From: Desulfobulbaceae bacterium
GTDB taxonomy: Bacteria > Desulfobacterota > Desulfobulbia > Desulfobulbales > Desulfurivibrionaceae
Direction: 5' to 3'
Assembly (NCBI GenBank): GCA_003517965.1
Contig: DOZO01000063.1
Coordinates: 1-6,085 of the forward strand
Length of the DNA: 6,085 bases
Shown: positions 1 through 4,483 of the stretch, piece after piece
Position numbering within the stretch: position 1 is the stretch's first letter
How the letters are laid out: each line of letters starts with the position of its first letter
Notes under the pieces: generated by a model
The model's database searches: none
Told to the model about the DNA's origin: nothing
Seen by the model: the letters and a program-made list of their open reading frames with translations, nothing else
Program-made: the position numbers and the translations under genes

Positions 1-15
1 GCTTAAACTAGTGCC

Positions 16-36
16 ATTCGGGACAGACCACGTTTT
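16..36 (+). repeat. Left copy of a 21-bp direct repeat flanking the first toxin-antitoxin pair
   Basis: The sequence ATTCGGG-A-CAGACCACGTTTT is matched at 796-816 with one difference (A23 versus T803). The two copies lie in the same orientation, 780 bp apart, and bracket the terminator, promoter and both genes of the HI1419/HI1420-type module. Just right of this copy are GTAG (38-41) and a small inverted repeat, TGCCC-TT-GGGCA (46-57). The repeat itself is visible in the sequence; its origin (mobile-element remnant or dispersed intergenic repeat) is inference. Confidence 0.7.
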
Positions 37-89
37 TGTAGTAATTGCCCTTGGGCAGTCAGCAGCTTCACTGAGCTTTACTGAAAAAT

Positions 90-125
90 AAAAATCCCGT
101 CTGGTTCGCCAGCCGGGGATTTTTT
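90..125. terminator. Probable bidirectional rho-independent terminator
   Basis: An inner stem CTGG/CCAG (101-104 with 109-112) is closed by a TTCG tetraloop. After a T/C mismatch it continues as CCCG/CGGG (96-99 with 114-117), and with G118 bulged out the flanking A-tract and T-tract can also pair. On the plus strand it is followed by ATTTTTTG; on the minus strand by GGGATTTTTATTTTT. It could therefore end transcription from either side. It lies upstream of the toxin gene and so probably insulates it from whatever lies left of the window, while stopping minus-strand transcription running leftwards. Confidence 0.8.
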
Positions 126-156
126 GTTTTGCCTTCCGCCTGCTCTTCCTTCTACC

Positions 157-187
157 TTGACATATTGTCTTTCATATGCGACATTAT
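157..187 (+). promoter_or_regulatory. Candidate promoter and operator of the HI1419/HI1420-type toxin-antitoxin pair
   Basis: A perfect -35 hexamer TTGACA (157-162) is followed after 19 bases by CATTAT (182-187), a fair -10 match at longer than ideal spacing. The same stretch carries GACA (159-162), TGTC (166-169) and GACA (180-183), giving two overlapping inverted pairs that could serve as antitoxin-binding half-sites; self-repression by the antitoxin is usual for such modules. If this -10 is right, transcription would begin close to the toxin ATG at 192, leaving almost no leader. The elements are visible; the function is inferred. Confidence 0.45.
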
Positions 188-191
188 CCCC

Positions 192-488
192 ATGGAATAC
201 GAGATTGAGACAACCAATATCTTTGACAGGTGGCTTGCCGGTATCAGGGACGCGCGGCACCGAGCGAGGATCATCAACCGTTTTGATTATATTAAGCGCG
301 GCAATTTTGGGGACTGCAAAAACCTGGGGGCTAATCTTTTTGAGTTGCGGTTCTTTTTTGGCCCAGGATTTCGCGCCTACTGCACCATAAAAGGCACCAG
401 AGTTGTTTTTCTTTTGTGCGGCGGTGATAAGTCCACCCAGGGAAAGGATATTGACGCAGCAAGAGCAATTATGACAGAGTTGGAGTGA
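192..488 (+). CDS. RelE/ParE-superfamily toxin, HI1419 type (type II toxin-antitoxin)
   Basis: The product is 98 residues, normal for this family. It is recognised by the N-terminal pattern IETTNIFDRW with a following basic helix (RDARHRARIINR), the central GANLFELRFFFGPGFRAY core, and the C-terminal LLCGGDKSTQGKDID tail. All three are hallmarks of the phage-derived Gp49/HI1419-like group within the RelE/ParE fold. Relatives are thought to act as ribosome-dependent mRNA interferases or related growth inhibitors; the activity here is inferred from the family. The start at ATG 192 is chosen because the family begins just before the IETT motif, and a longer reading from TTG 129 would place the promoter inside the gene. 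No Shine-Dalgarno sequence is seen before ATG 192. The toxin gene comes first and the antitoxin follows after three bases, the typical order for this group. Confidence 0.9.
   Translation: MEYEIETTNIFDRWLAGIRDARHRARIINRFDYIKRGNFGDCKNLGANLFELRFFFGPGFRAYCTIKGTRVVFLLCGGDKSTQGKDIDAARAIMTELE
482..485 (+). promoter_or_regulatory. Ribosome binding site of the antitoxin inside the toxin 3' end
   Basis: GGAG sits 6 bases before ATG 492 and overlaps the last toxin codons. Ribosomes finishing the toxin would therefore sit on it, so coupled translation is likely. The toxin start lacks any comparable site, which would favour more antitoxin than toxin. Confidence 0.6.
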
Positions 489-491
489 GCC

Positions 492-770
492 ATGAAAGTA
501 ACCACCAGAAAATGGGACGCCAGTGAATACCTGGACAGCCCGGAAATTATTCACGAGTACCTTAAGGCCGCCTTTGAAAACGGTGACAGCGAAATGTTGC
601 TTATCGCCATCGGCAATGTAGCCAAAGCTCAAGGAATGAGTGAGATCGCCCGCAAGACCAACCTGAGCCGCCAGAATCTTTATAAGGCGCTATCGCAGGG
701 TGGCGCGCCTAAATTCGACACGGTCAAGAAGGTGGTCGAAGCTTTTGGCTGCAAGCTGGCCATAGTGTAG
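492..770 (+). CDS. HI1420-type addiction module antitoxin (HTH DNA-binding)
   Basis: This 92-residue protein matches the family of antidotes encoded just downstream of HI1419-like toxins. The N-terminal part (about 5-40) has the family pattern WDASEYLDSPEIIHEYLKAA followed by an acidic helix. The C-terminal half (about 47-92) is a Cro/C1-like helix-turn-helix with the recognition region EIARKTNLSRQNLYKAL and the closing VVEAFGCKL. Family members bind and neutralise the toxin and repress their shared promoter through the HTH. The start is set by GGAG 6 bases upstream and a gap of only three bases after the toxin stop. There is no sign of decay in either gene. Confidence 0.92.
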   Translation: MKVTTRKWDASEYLDSPEIIHEYLKAAFENGDSEMLLIAIGNVAKAQGMSEIARKTNLSRQNLYKALSQGGAPKFDTVKKVVEAFGCKLAIV

Positions 771-908
771 GGCCAGGGAGGGAAATCGGCGGGAAATTCG
801 GGTCAGACCACGTTTTATGTGTCGGGTCAGGTTGGGGGTCAGAGAGGGACGCTCACGATTCGATGTGTTTTTTTGCCGGAGGATTCTGGAGGCTCGCTTT
901 TTCAAGAA
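771..908. other. Intergenic stretch with G-rich GGGTCAG repeats between two convergent toxin-antitoxin modules
   Basis: No gene is supported here. The stretch holds the right copy of the 21-bp repeat (796-816). GGGTCAG occurs three times in the same direction, at 800-806 (inside that repeat), 824-830 and 836-842. A T-run at 868-874 is preceded only by a weak CAC/GTG stem (856-858 with 865-867), so a plus-strand terminator is not convincing. Confidence 0.55.
796..816 (+). repeat. Right copy of the 21-bp direct repeat
   Basis: ATTCGGG-T-CAGACCACGTTTT repeats 16-36 with a single substitution. It begins 25 bases after the antitoxin stop. Together the two copies delimit a 780-bp unit that contains one complete toxin-antitoxin module and nothing else. 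Confidence 0.7.
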
Positions 909-1295
909 TTAAACGTGCCGCACCGGGCCGGGGTACTGTGCCACCAAAGCATCTGTGGTTAGTAAGGTGATGCCCTCAACAATCGCCTGCGCAACAAGAA
1001 TGCGGTCGAAGGGATCTTTGTGGATGGGGGGCAAACTGCCGATGGAAACGGCGTGCGCACTGGTAATCGCCAATTCCTGATAATCGTTGTCCAGCAACCC
1101 CCTGCGCAGCACTCTCGCATCTACCTGAAAGTCCGCACGCCCAAGGCTGTGTTTGATGACAATTTCCCAAAGACTGGCCGCGCTGAAAAGCAGCTCATTT
1201 TGGGGGTCTTCCATCAGGTCGCGTGCCGTGACGGACAATTGGCCGGGCGAACCAGCCGCCCATAGCAACAAGTGGGTATCCAGCAACAGCTTCAT
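909..1295 (-). CDS. VapC-like PIN-domain toxin
   Basis: The product is 128 residues, a full-length PIN domain of the group paired with Phd-type antitoxins (COG3744-like). The acidic metal-binding set is in place: D6 in LLLDTH, E44 in ASLWEI, D97 in HKDPFDR and D115 in TTDA. PIN toxins are Mg2+-dependent endoribonucleases that cut tRNA or rRNA; the target here cannot be told from sequence. The gene overlaps the upstream antitoxin by four bases (ATGA on the minus strand, 1292-1295). It has no clear Shine-Dalgarno of its own, so its translation probably depends on that of the antitoxin. The intact active-site residues suggest a working toxin. No convincing terminator follows it. Confidence 0.93.
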   Translation of the reverse strand: MKLLLDTHLLLWAAGSPGQLSVTARDLMEDPQNELLFSAASLWEIVIKHSLGRADFQVDARVLRRGLLDNDYQELAITSAHAVSIGSLPPIHKDPFDRILVAQAIVEGITLLTTDALVAQYPGPVRHV

Positions 1296-1537
1296 TTGTC
1301 GTCACTAAAAAGCAGCTTGATTTCCTCGCTGCCCATGCGATCGAAATCATCAGGAACGGTAATCTGGCCCTCCATGAAGCCCAGCCTTCTGATATTCCCG
1401 GCCGAGGGAGCATCCAGCCGAGTTACCTTGACTAATGGTTTCCCTGCCTTGGCAATAATAAAGGAATCTCCCTTTACCGCTTGATCTATCAGCCGTGACA
1501 GATGAGTTTTGGTTTCGTGGATATTGATCGTTTGCAT
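1292..1537 (-). CDS. Phd/YefM-family antitoxin partnered with the VapC-like toxin
   Basis: This 81-residue protein starts MQTINIHETKTHLSRLIDQA, the classical prevent-host-death N-terminal domain that dimerises and binds operator DNA. The middle KAGKPLVKVTRL is also typical. The tail, LGFMEGQITVPDDFDRMGSE and a short acidic end, is the segment that in relatives wraps around and blocks a PIN toxin, so the partner is predicted from this protein alone as well as by position. An AAGGGG-like ribosome site stands just before the ATG. The gene leads the operon, as expected where the antitoxin must be made first, and is probably repressed by its own product together with VapC. Confidence 0.93.
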   Translation of the reverse strand: MQTINIHETKTHLSRLIDQAVKGDSFIIAKAGKPLVKVTRLDAPSAGNIRRLGFMEGQITVPDDFDRMGSEEIKLLFSDDK

Positions 1538-1550
1538 GACGCCCCTTGTT

Positions 1551-1582
1551 AAACTAAGTTTTATTAGTTTAGTTTAGCTAAA
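1551..1582 (-). promoter_or_regulatory. Candidate operator/promoter of the phd-vapC operon
   Basis: An AT-rich tract immediately upstream of the antitoxin carries AAACTAA (1551-1557) inverted to TTAGTTT (1564-1570), three tandem five-base units TTAGT-TTAGT-TTAGC (1564-1578), and the perfect palindrome TTTAGCTAAA (1573-1582). This clustering of ACTAA/TTAGT half-sites is what a Phd-type autorepressor operator would look like. A precise -35/-10 pair could not be fixed. Confidence 0.5.
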
Positions 1583-1638
1583 ATTTAGGGAATGTGCCAT
1601 ATGTTTTTTTTCTGATTAGTCGGGCAACGTGTGGGACA

Positions 1639-2331
1639 CTACGGCTCTCGCACCATGACCCCTTCGGACCAGTCATTGTGGGCAAACTGCTCGTGGTCCG
1701 GTTTGGCCGGTTTTTCCTCGTTCAGTCGCTGTTTCATCCATTTGAGCACCTGATCGAACTCGGCGGCCATCTCGGCCATGGCTCTCCCACGGTGGCTCAC
1801 CTGGTTTTTCTCTTCCATGCTCAGCTCAGCAAAGGTCTTGCCCAGCTCCGGGGAGAAGAAAATCGGGTCGTAGCCAAAGCCATCCTCGCCCCGGGGCGCG
1901 GTAAGCAGCTCCCCTGCGCAGGTTCCTTCGTAGGTCAGGGCCGGGCCGGAAGGCACTGCGATGGAGATGACACAGTGAAAGGCGGCCTTGCGGTTGGCAA
2001 CCCCTTCCATATCCTGGAGCAGCTTGGCGGTGTTCTCGGCATCGCTGGATTTTTCTCCGGCATAACGGGCGGAATATACGCCGGGCGCACCATTTAAGGC
2101 TTCAACTGCCAGCCCGGAATCATCGGCAATGGCGGGCAGCCCCAGAACCTTGGCGGTGAACAGTGCCTTTTTGTAGGCATTGTCGTCAAAGGTTGCACCG
2201 TCTTCAATCACCTCGGGGATCGGACCGAAATCGGCCAGGCTTCGGATCTCCACCGGGAAATCTTTTAGCAGTTCTTTAAATTCCTTAAGCTTGCCTTTAT
2301 TTGTCGTGGCCAGAACCAAGATGTTAAACAT
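1639..2331 (-). CDS. rdgB: RdgB/HAM1 non-canonical purine NTP pyrophosphatase
   Basis: The product hydrolyses dITP, ITP and XTP to the monophosphates plus pyrophosphate, in the cytoplasm, keeping deaminated purines out of DNA and RNA. Family motifs appear in order: ATTNKGK near the N-terminus (8-14), ADDSGLAVEALNGAPGVYSA (69-88) with the catalytic aspartate pair D70/D71, GFGYDPIF (151-158) and SHRGRA (179-184). The family usually ends near residue 200; this protein is 230 residues, with a charged tail (about 203-230) of no recognised motif. The start is supported by AGGAG (2340-2344 on the plus strand) 8 bases upstream. It is monocistronic as far as can be seen, with the toxin-antitoxin operon downstream in the same direction after 101 bases. 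Confidence 0.97.
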   Translation of the reverse strand: MFNILVLATTNKGKLKEFKELLKDFPVEIRSLADFGPIPEVIEDGATFDDNAYKKALFTAKVLGLPAIADDSGLAVEALNGAPGVYSARYAGEKSSDAENTAKLLQDMEGVANRKAAFHCVISIAVPSGPALTYEGTCAGELLTAPRGEDGFGYDPIFFSPELGKTFAELSMEEKNQVSHRGRAMAEMAAEFDQVLKWMKQRLNEEKPAKPDHEQFAHNDWSEGVMVREP

Positions 2332-2378
2332 GATTTTTTCTCCTTTCTCTTTTCGTTAATACTTCATAAGGCCAGAAT

Positions 2379-2407
2379 GATTTACCCGCATCACCGCCGG
2401 AAGTCAA
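2379..2407 (-). promoter_or_regulatory. Candidate rdgB promoter
   Basis: Read on the minus strand, TTGACT (complement of 2402-2407) is followed after 17 bases by TAAATC (complement of 2379-2384). The -35 box and spacing are good, the -10 weak. It would give a leader of roughly 40 bases before the rdgB ATG. Confidence 0.35.
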
Positions 2408-2460
2408 GATTGCTGGGTCTGCATCAGTTTTTTTGCAGGGCAAGGCTCTCGGCTTGACTT
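2401..2460. repeat. Inverted repeat spanning the divergent rdgB and sulfite-reductase-like promoters
   Basis: AAGTCAAG (2401-2408) and CTTGACTT (2453-2460) are exact reverse complements. Each arm contains the TTGACT proposed as -35 box for one of the two divergent genes, so the arms face away from each other. They may be only the two -35 boxes, or sites for a regulator that acts on both genes. Confidence 0.5.
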
Positions 2461-2483
2461 GGGTCATGGTGATTACAAATAAT
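2454..2483 (+). promoter_or_regulatory. Candidate promoter of the small sulfite-reductase-like gene
   Basis: TTGACT (2454-2459) and AATAAT (2478-2483) match the sigma-70 consensus at five of six positions each, with an 18-base spacer. Transcription would start near 2490, leaving a leader of about 40 bases before the ATG at 2530. It would make an upstream ATG at 2494 almost leaderless. Confidence 0.6.
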
Positions 2484-2516
2484 AGATGATATTATGTGCC
2501 TCAAAATTTCAACTAT

Positions 2517-2520
2517 GGAG
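2517..2520 (+). promoter_or_regulatory. Ribosome binding site deciding the start of the sulfite-reductase-like gene
   Basis: GGAG lies 9 bases before ATG 2530. In-frame ATGs at 2494 and 2515 have no such site, and the 12 residues they would add do not look like the family N-terminus. Confidence 0.6.
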
Positions 2521-2529
2521 AACGCCCCT

Positions 2530-3165
2530 ATGTCAGACCAGTATCCCAAGAGCTATAATGCCCTGCCTGGGCCAAAAATGGGCCTCGTCACTCCCGAATA
2601 TCTGGAAGCCGTTGCCGCCGCGGCGCGCAAGTACAATATTCCGCTGCTTAAGCTTACCACGGGCCAGCGTATCGGCATTGGTGGCCATAGCCCTGAGGTG
2701 GCGGCTGCCATCTGGCAGGATTTCGGCCAGGCCGAGGGACCCAAAAAACCGGTGGGCATTAATAACATTCAGGCTTGCCCAGGCGTGCGCTGGTGTAAAT
2801 ATGGTCGCCAGGATTCTCTTGTCCTGGGCAAGAAGATGGAAGAGGCCCTGATGGGCATCCCCCTGCCTGCCAAGACCAAGGTGAGTATTTCCGGCTGCTC
2901 CATGAATTGCTGCGAAAGTTTTATCCGCGACATTGGGGTCTTTGGTAAAAAGAACGGCTGGACCCTGGTCTTTGGCGGCAACGGCGGAGGAGTCCCCCGG
3001 ATCGGTGACATCATCGCCCAGGATTTAAATGATGCCGAGGTGGTTGCCCTGGCAGAAAAATGTCTGCGCTACTATGCGGCAAACGCCCGCAAGCTGGAAC
3101 GTACCCCCCGTTTCATGGAGCGCACTGACCTGGAGAAATTCAAGAAAGCGGTGCTGGGCAGTTAG
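2530..3165 (+). CDS. Small stand-alone sulfite/nitrite reductase-like sirohaem [4Fe-4S] protein
   Basis: The product is 211 residues and soluble, with no signal peptide. Residues about 10-70 form the N-terminal half-domain shared by nitrite and sulfite reductases (KLTTGQRIGIGG at 41-52). Residues about 75-200 form the sirohaem/iron-sulfur domain with the signature C83-x5-C89 (ACPGVRWC) and C123-x3-C127 (SGCSMNC), whose last cysteine usually bridges cluster and sirohaem. The size and single-repeat layout match the low-molecular-weight assimilatory-type sulfite reductase known from Desulfovibrio vulgaris, not the large two-repeat enzymes or DsrAB. Likely chemistry is six-electron reduction of sulfite (or nitrite), but the physiological role of these small proteins is unsettled. 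No added ferredoxin domain is present, so electrons must come from a separate donor not encoded nearby. An extra cysteine, C128, directly follows the cluster motif. The gene ends one base from a convergent gene. Confidence 0.88.
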   Translation: MSDQYPKSYNALPGPKMGLVTPEYLEAVAAAARKYNIPLLKLTTGQRIGIGGHSPEVAAAIWQDFGQAEGPKKPVGINNIQACPGVRWCKYGRQDSLVLGKKMEEALMGIPLPAKTKVSISGCSMNCCESFIRDIGVFGKKNGWTLVFGGNGGGVPRIGDIIAQDLNDAEVVALAEKCLRYYAANARKLERTPRFMERTDLEKFKKAVLGS

Positions 3166-3166
3166 A

Positions 3167-4471
3167 TTAGAACCAGAGGTTGCAGACTGTTACCGCGGCA
3201 ATAAGTCCGGCGGTTTCGCCGCAGAGCGCGGCGGGCAGGGCGTGCCGTGTGCGGCGAATGCCAATTGCCCCGAAGTAAACGGCCAGTACATAGAGGGTGG
3301 TTTCGCTGGAGCCCTGGATGACTGAAACCATGGCAGAAAGCAGGCTGTCTGGCGCCTGGTTGATGATCTCGCTCATGAAGGCAAAGGAGCCGCTGCCGGA
3401 AAGGGGTCGGAGAAGGCCCATGGCCAGAGCCTCGGCTGGCATGCCCACGGCTGAAGTAAGGGGGGAGAGGACGGCAACCAGAATATCCATAGCCCCGCTG
3501 GCCCGAAACATGCCGATAGCGACAAAGATCGCCACCATAAAGGGAATGATCCGCATGGCGGTGGTGAACCCCTCTTTCGCCCCATCGGTGAGGGTTTCAT
3601 AGACCCTCACCCCCCGCAGATAACCGAAAATGAGCAGCCCGGAAATCAAGGCCGGAATCAACCAGCTGGACAGGCTGTTTAAGCTGGCCGCGGAAAAGGC
3701 CAGCGGTTCTGCGGCACTGCTTAACTGATACACTGCCCCCCCCGCAAAAATAGCAACCAGCAACCCGATGAACCATTTGCCAGTCGTGCTCGGCGGATAC
3801 AGCTCCTCCGGTTCGGCGCAGGTCTCTGCCTCCGGCCCTGTGGTCTCATAGACCGCCGGACTTGGGAGTTCCGGCGCGCTGTTTTTGCGGGCCAGCATCT
3901 TCGCGGCTATTATGGCCACGATGGTGGAACAGGTGGTGGCGATAAGAGAGGGGATAAAGATGGCGGCCGGGCTTACTGCACCAGCAGCCGCCCGAATGGT
4001 GATCACCCCCAGGGGCAACAGGGTGACGCTGGAGGTGTTGATTGCCAGAAACAGGCACATGGCGTTGGTGGCCGTGCCTTTTTCCGGGGCGAGCTTTTCC
4101 AGTTCCTGCATGGCCTTGATCCCCATGGGCGTGGCCGCGTTCCCCAGGCCCAGGGCATTGGCCGCCATATTCATGATCATGGCGCTCATGGCAGGATGAT
4201 CGTGGGGCACGTCGGGGAAAAGGCGCACCATCAAAGGTCGTACCTTGCGGGCCACGATCCGCATCAGCCCTCCGGCCTCGGCCACCTTCATGATCCCCAG
4301 CCAGAGGGCCATGGGCCCGATCAGGCCGATGGCCAGAACAACCGCATCCTTGGCCGACTCAAACGAGGCCTTGGTCAGGGCATCCATCCGGTTGGTATAG
4401 GCCGCAGTCACCGTGGCCAGCACGATCATGGATAGCCAGATGATATTGATAACCGAAGCTTTTTGTTTCAT
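3167..4471 (-). CDS. SpmA-SpmB fusion: nucleoside-recognition (Gate) domain membrane protein
   Basis: This 434-residue, very hydrophobic protein joins the two spore-maturation-type proteins of Bacillus in one chain. The SpmA-like half (about 1-195) has NMAANALGLGNAATPMGIKA (101-120). The SpmB-like half (about 235-434) has RPLSGSGSFAFMSEII (355-370) and QGSSETTLYVLAVYFGAIGI (386-405). A hydrophilic, proline- and glutamate-rich linker (about 196-230) separates them. Both halves carry the Gate fold, found in nucleoside transporter-like and FeoB-related proteins, so transport or gating is suspected but no substrate is known. In Bacillus the pair helps dehydrate the spore core; outside spore-formers the role is undefined. 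ATG 4471 is preferred because AAGGGA stands 6 bases upstream. A TTG at 4486, overlapping the amidase stop as TTGA, has no ribosome site. It is the last gene of the mutS-amidase operon. Confidence 0.9.
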   Translation of the reverse strand: MKQKASVINIIWLSMIVLATVTAAYTNRMDALTKASFESAKDAVVLAIGLIGPMALWLGIMKVAEAGGLMRIVARKVRPLMVRLFPDVPHDHPAMSAMIMNMAANALGLGNAATPMGIKAMQELEKLAPEKGTATNAMCLFLAINTSSVTLLPLGVITIRAAAGAVSPAAIFIPSLIATTCSTIVAIIAAKMLARKNSAPELPSPAVYETTGPEAETCAEPEELYPPSTTGKWFIGLLVAIFAGGAVYQLSSAAEPLAFSAASLNSLSSWLIPALISGLLIFGYLRGVRVYETLTDGAKEGFTTAMRIIPFMVAIFVAIGMFRASGAMDILVAVLSPLTSAVGMPAEALAMGLLRPLSGSGSFAFMSEIINQAPDSLLSAMVSVIQGSSETTLYVLAVYFGAIGIRRTRHALPAALCGETAGLIAAVTVCNLWF

Positions 4472-4477
4472 GGTTCT

Positions 4478-4483
4478 TCCCTT
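4478..4483 (-). promoter_or_regulatory. Ribosome binding site deciding the start of the SpmAB fusion gene
   Basis: AAGGGA on the minus strand lies 6 bases before ATG 4471 and touches the amidase stop codon (4483-4485), so the two genes are probably translationally coupled. Confidence 0.6.

Noticed and set aside
78..632. 184-codon open frame on the minus strand
   Set aside because: It runs antisense through the terminator, the toxin and half of the antitoxin, both of which are clear family members. Its product shows no family features.
856..874. Possible plus-strand terminator after the HI1420-type antitoxin
   Set aside because: The T-run is good but the stem is only three or four base pairs.
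690..905. 71-codon open frame on the minus strand between the two toxin-antitoxin modules
   Set aside because: It overlaps the antitoxin HTH region and the repeat-rich intergenic DNA, has no ribosome site and its composition is arginine-rich noise.
1594..2097. 167-codon open frame on the plus strand
   Set aside because: It is antisense to rdgB, whose motifs are complete; the frame is open only because of codon bias.
3208..3221. CGGCG-GTTT-CGCCG hairpin as terminator of the sulfite-reductase-like gene
   Set aside because: It lies inside SpmAB coding sequence and has no T-run after it, so it is probably codon-driven.
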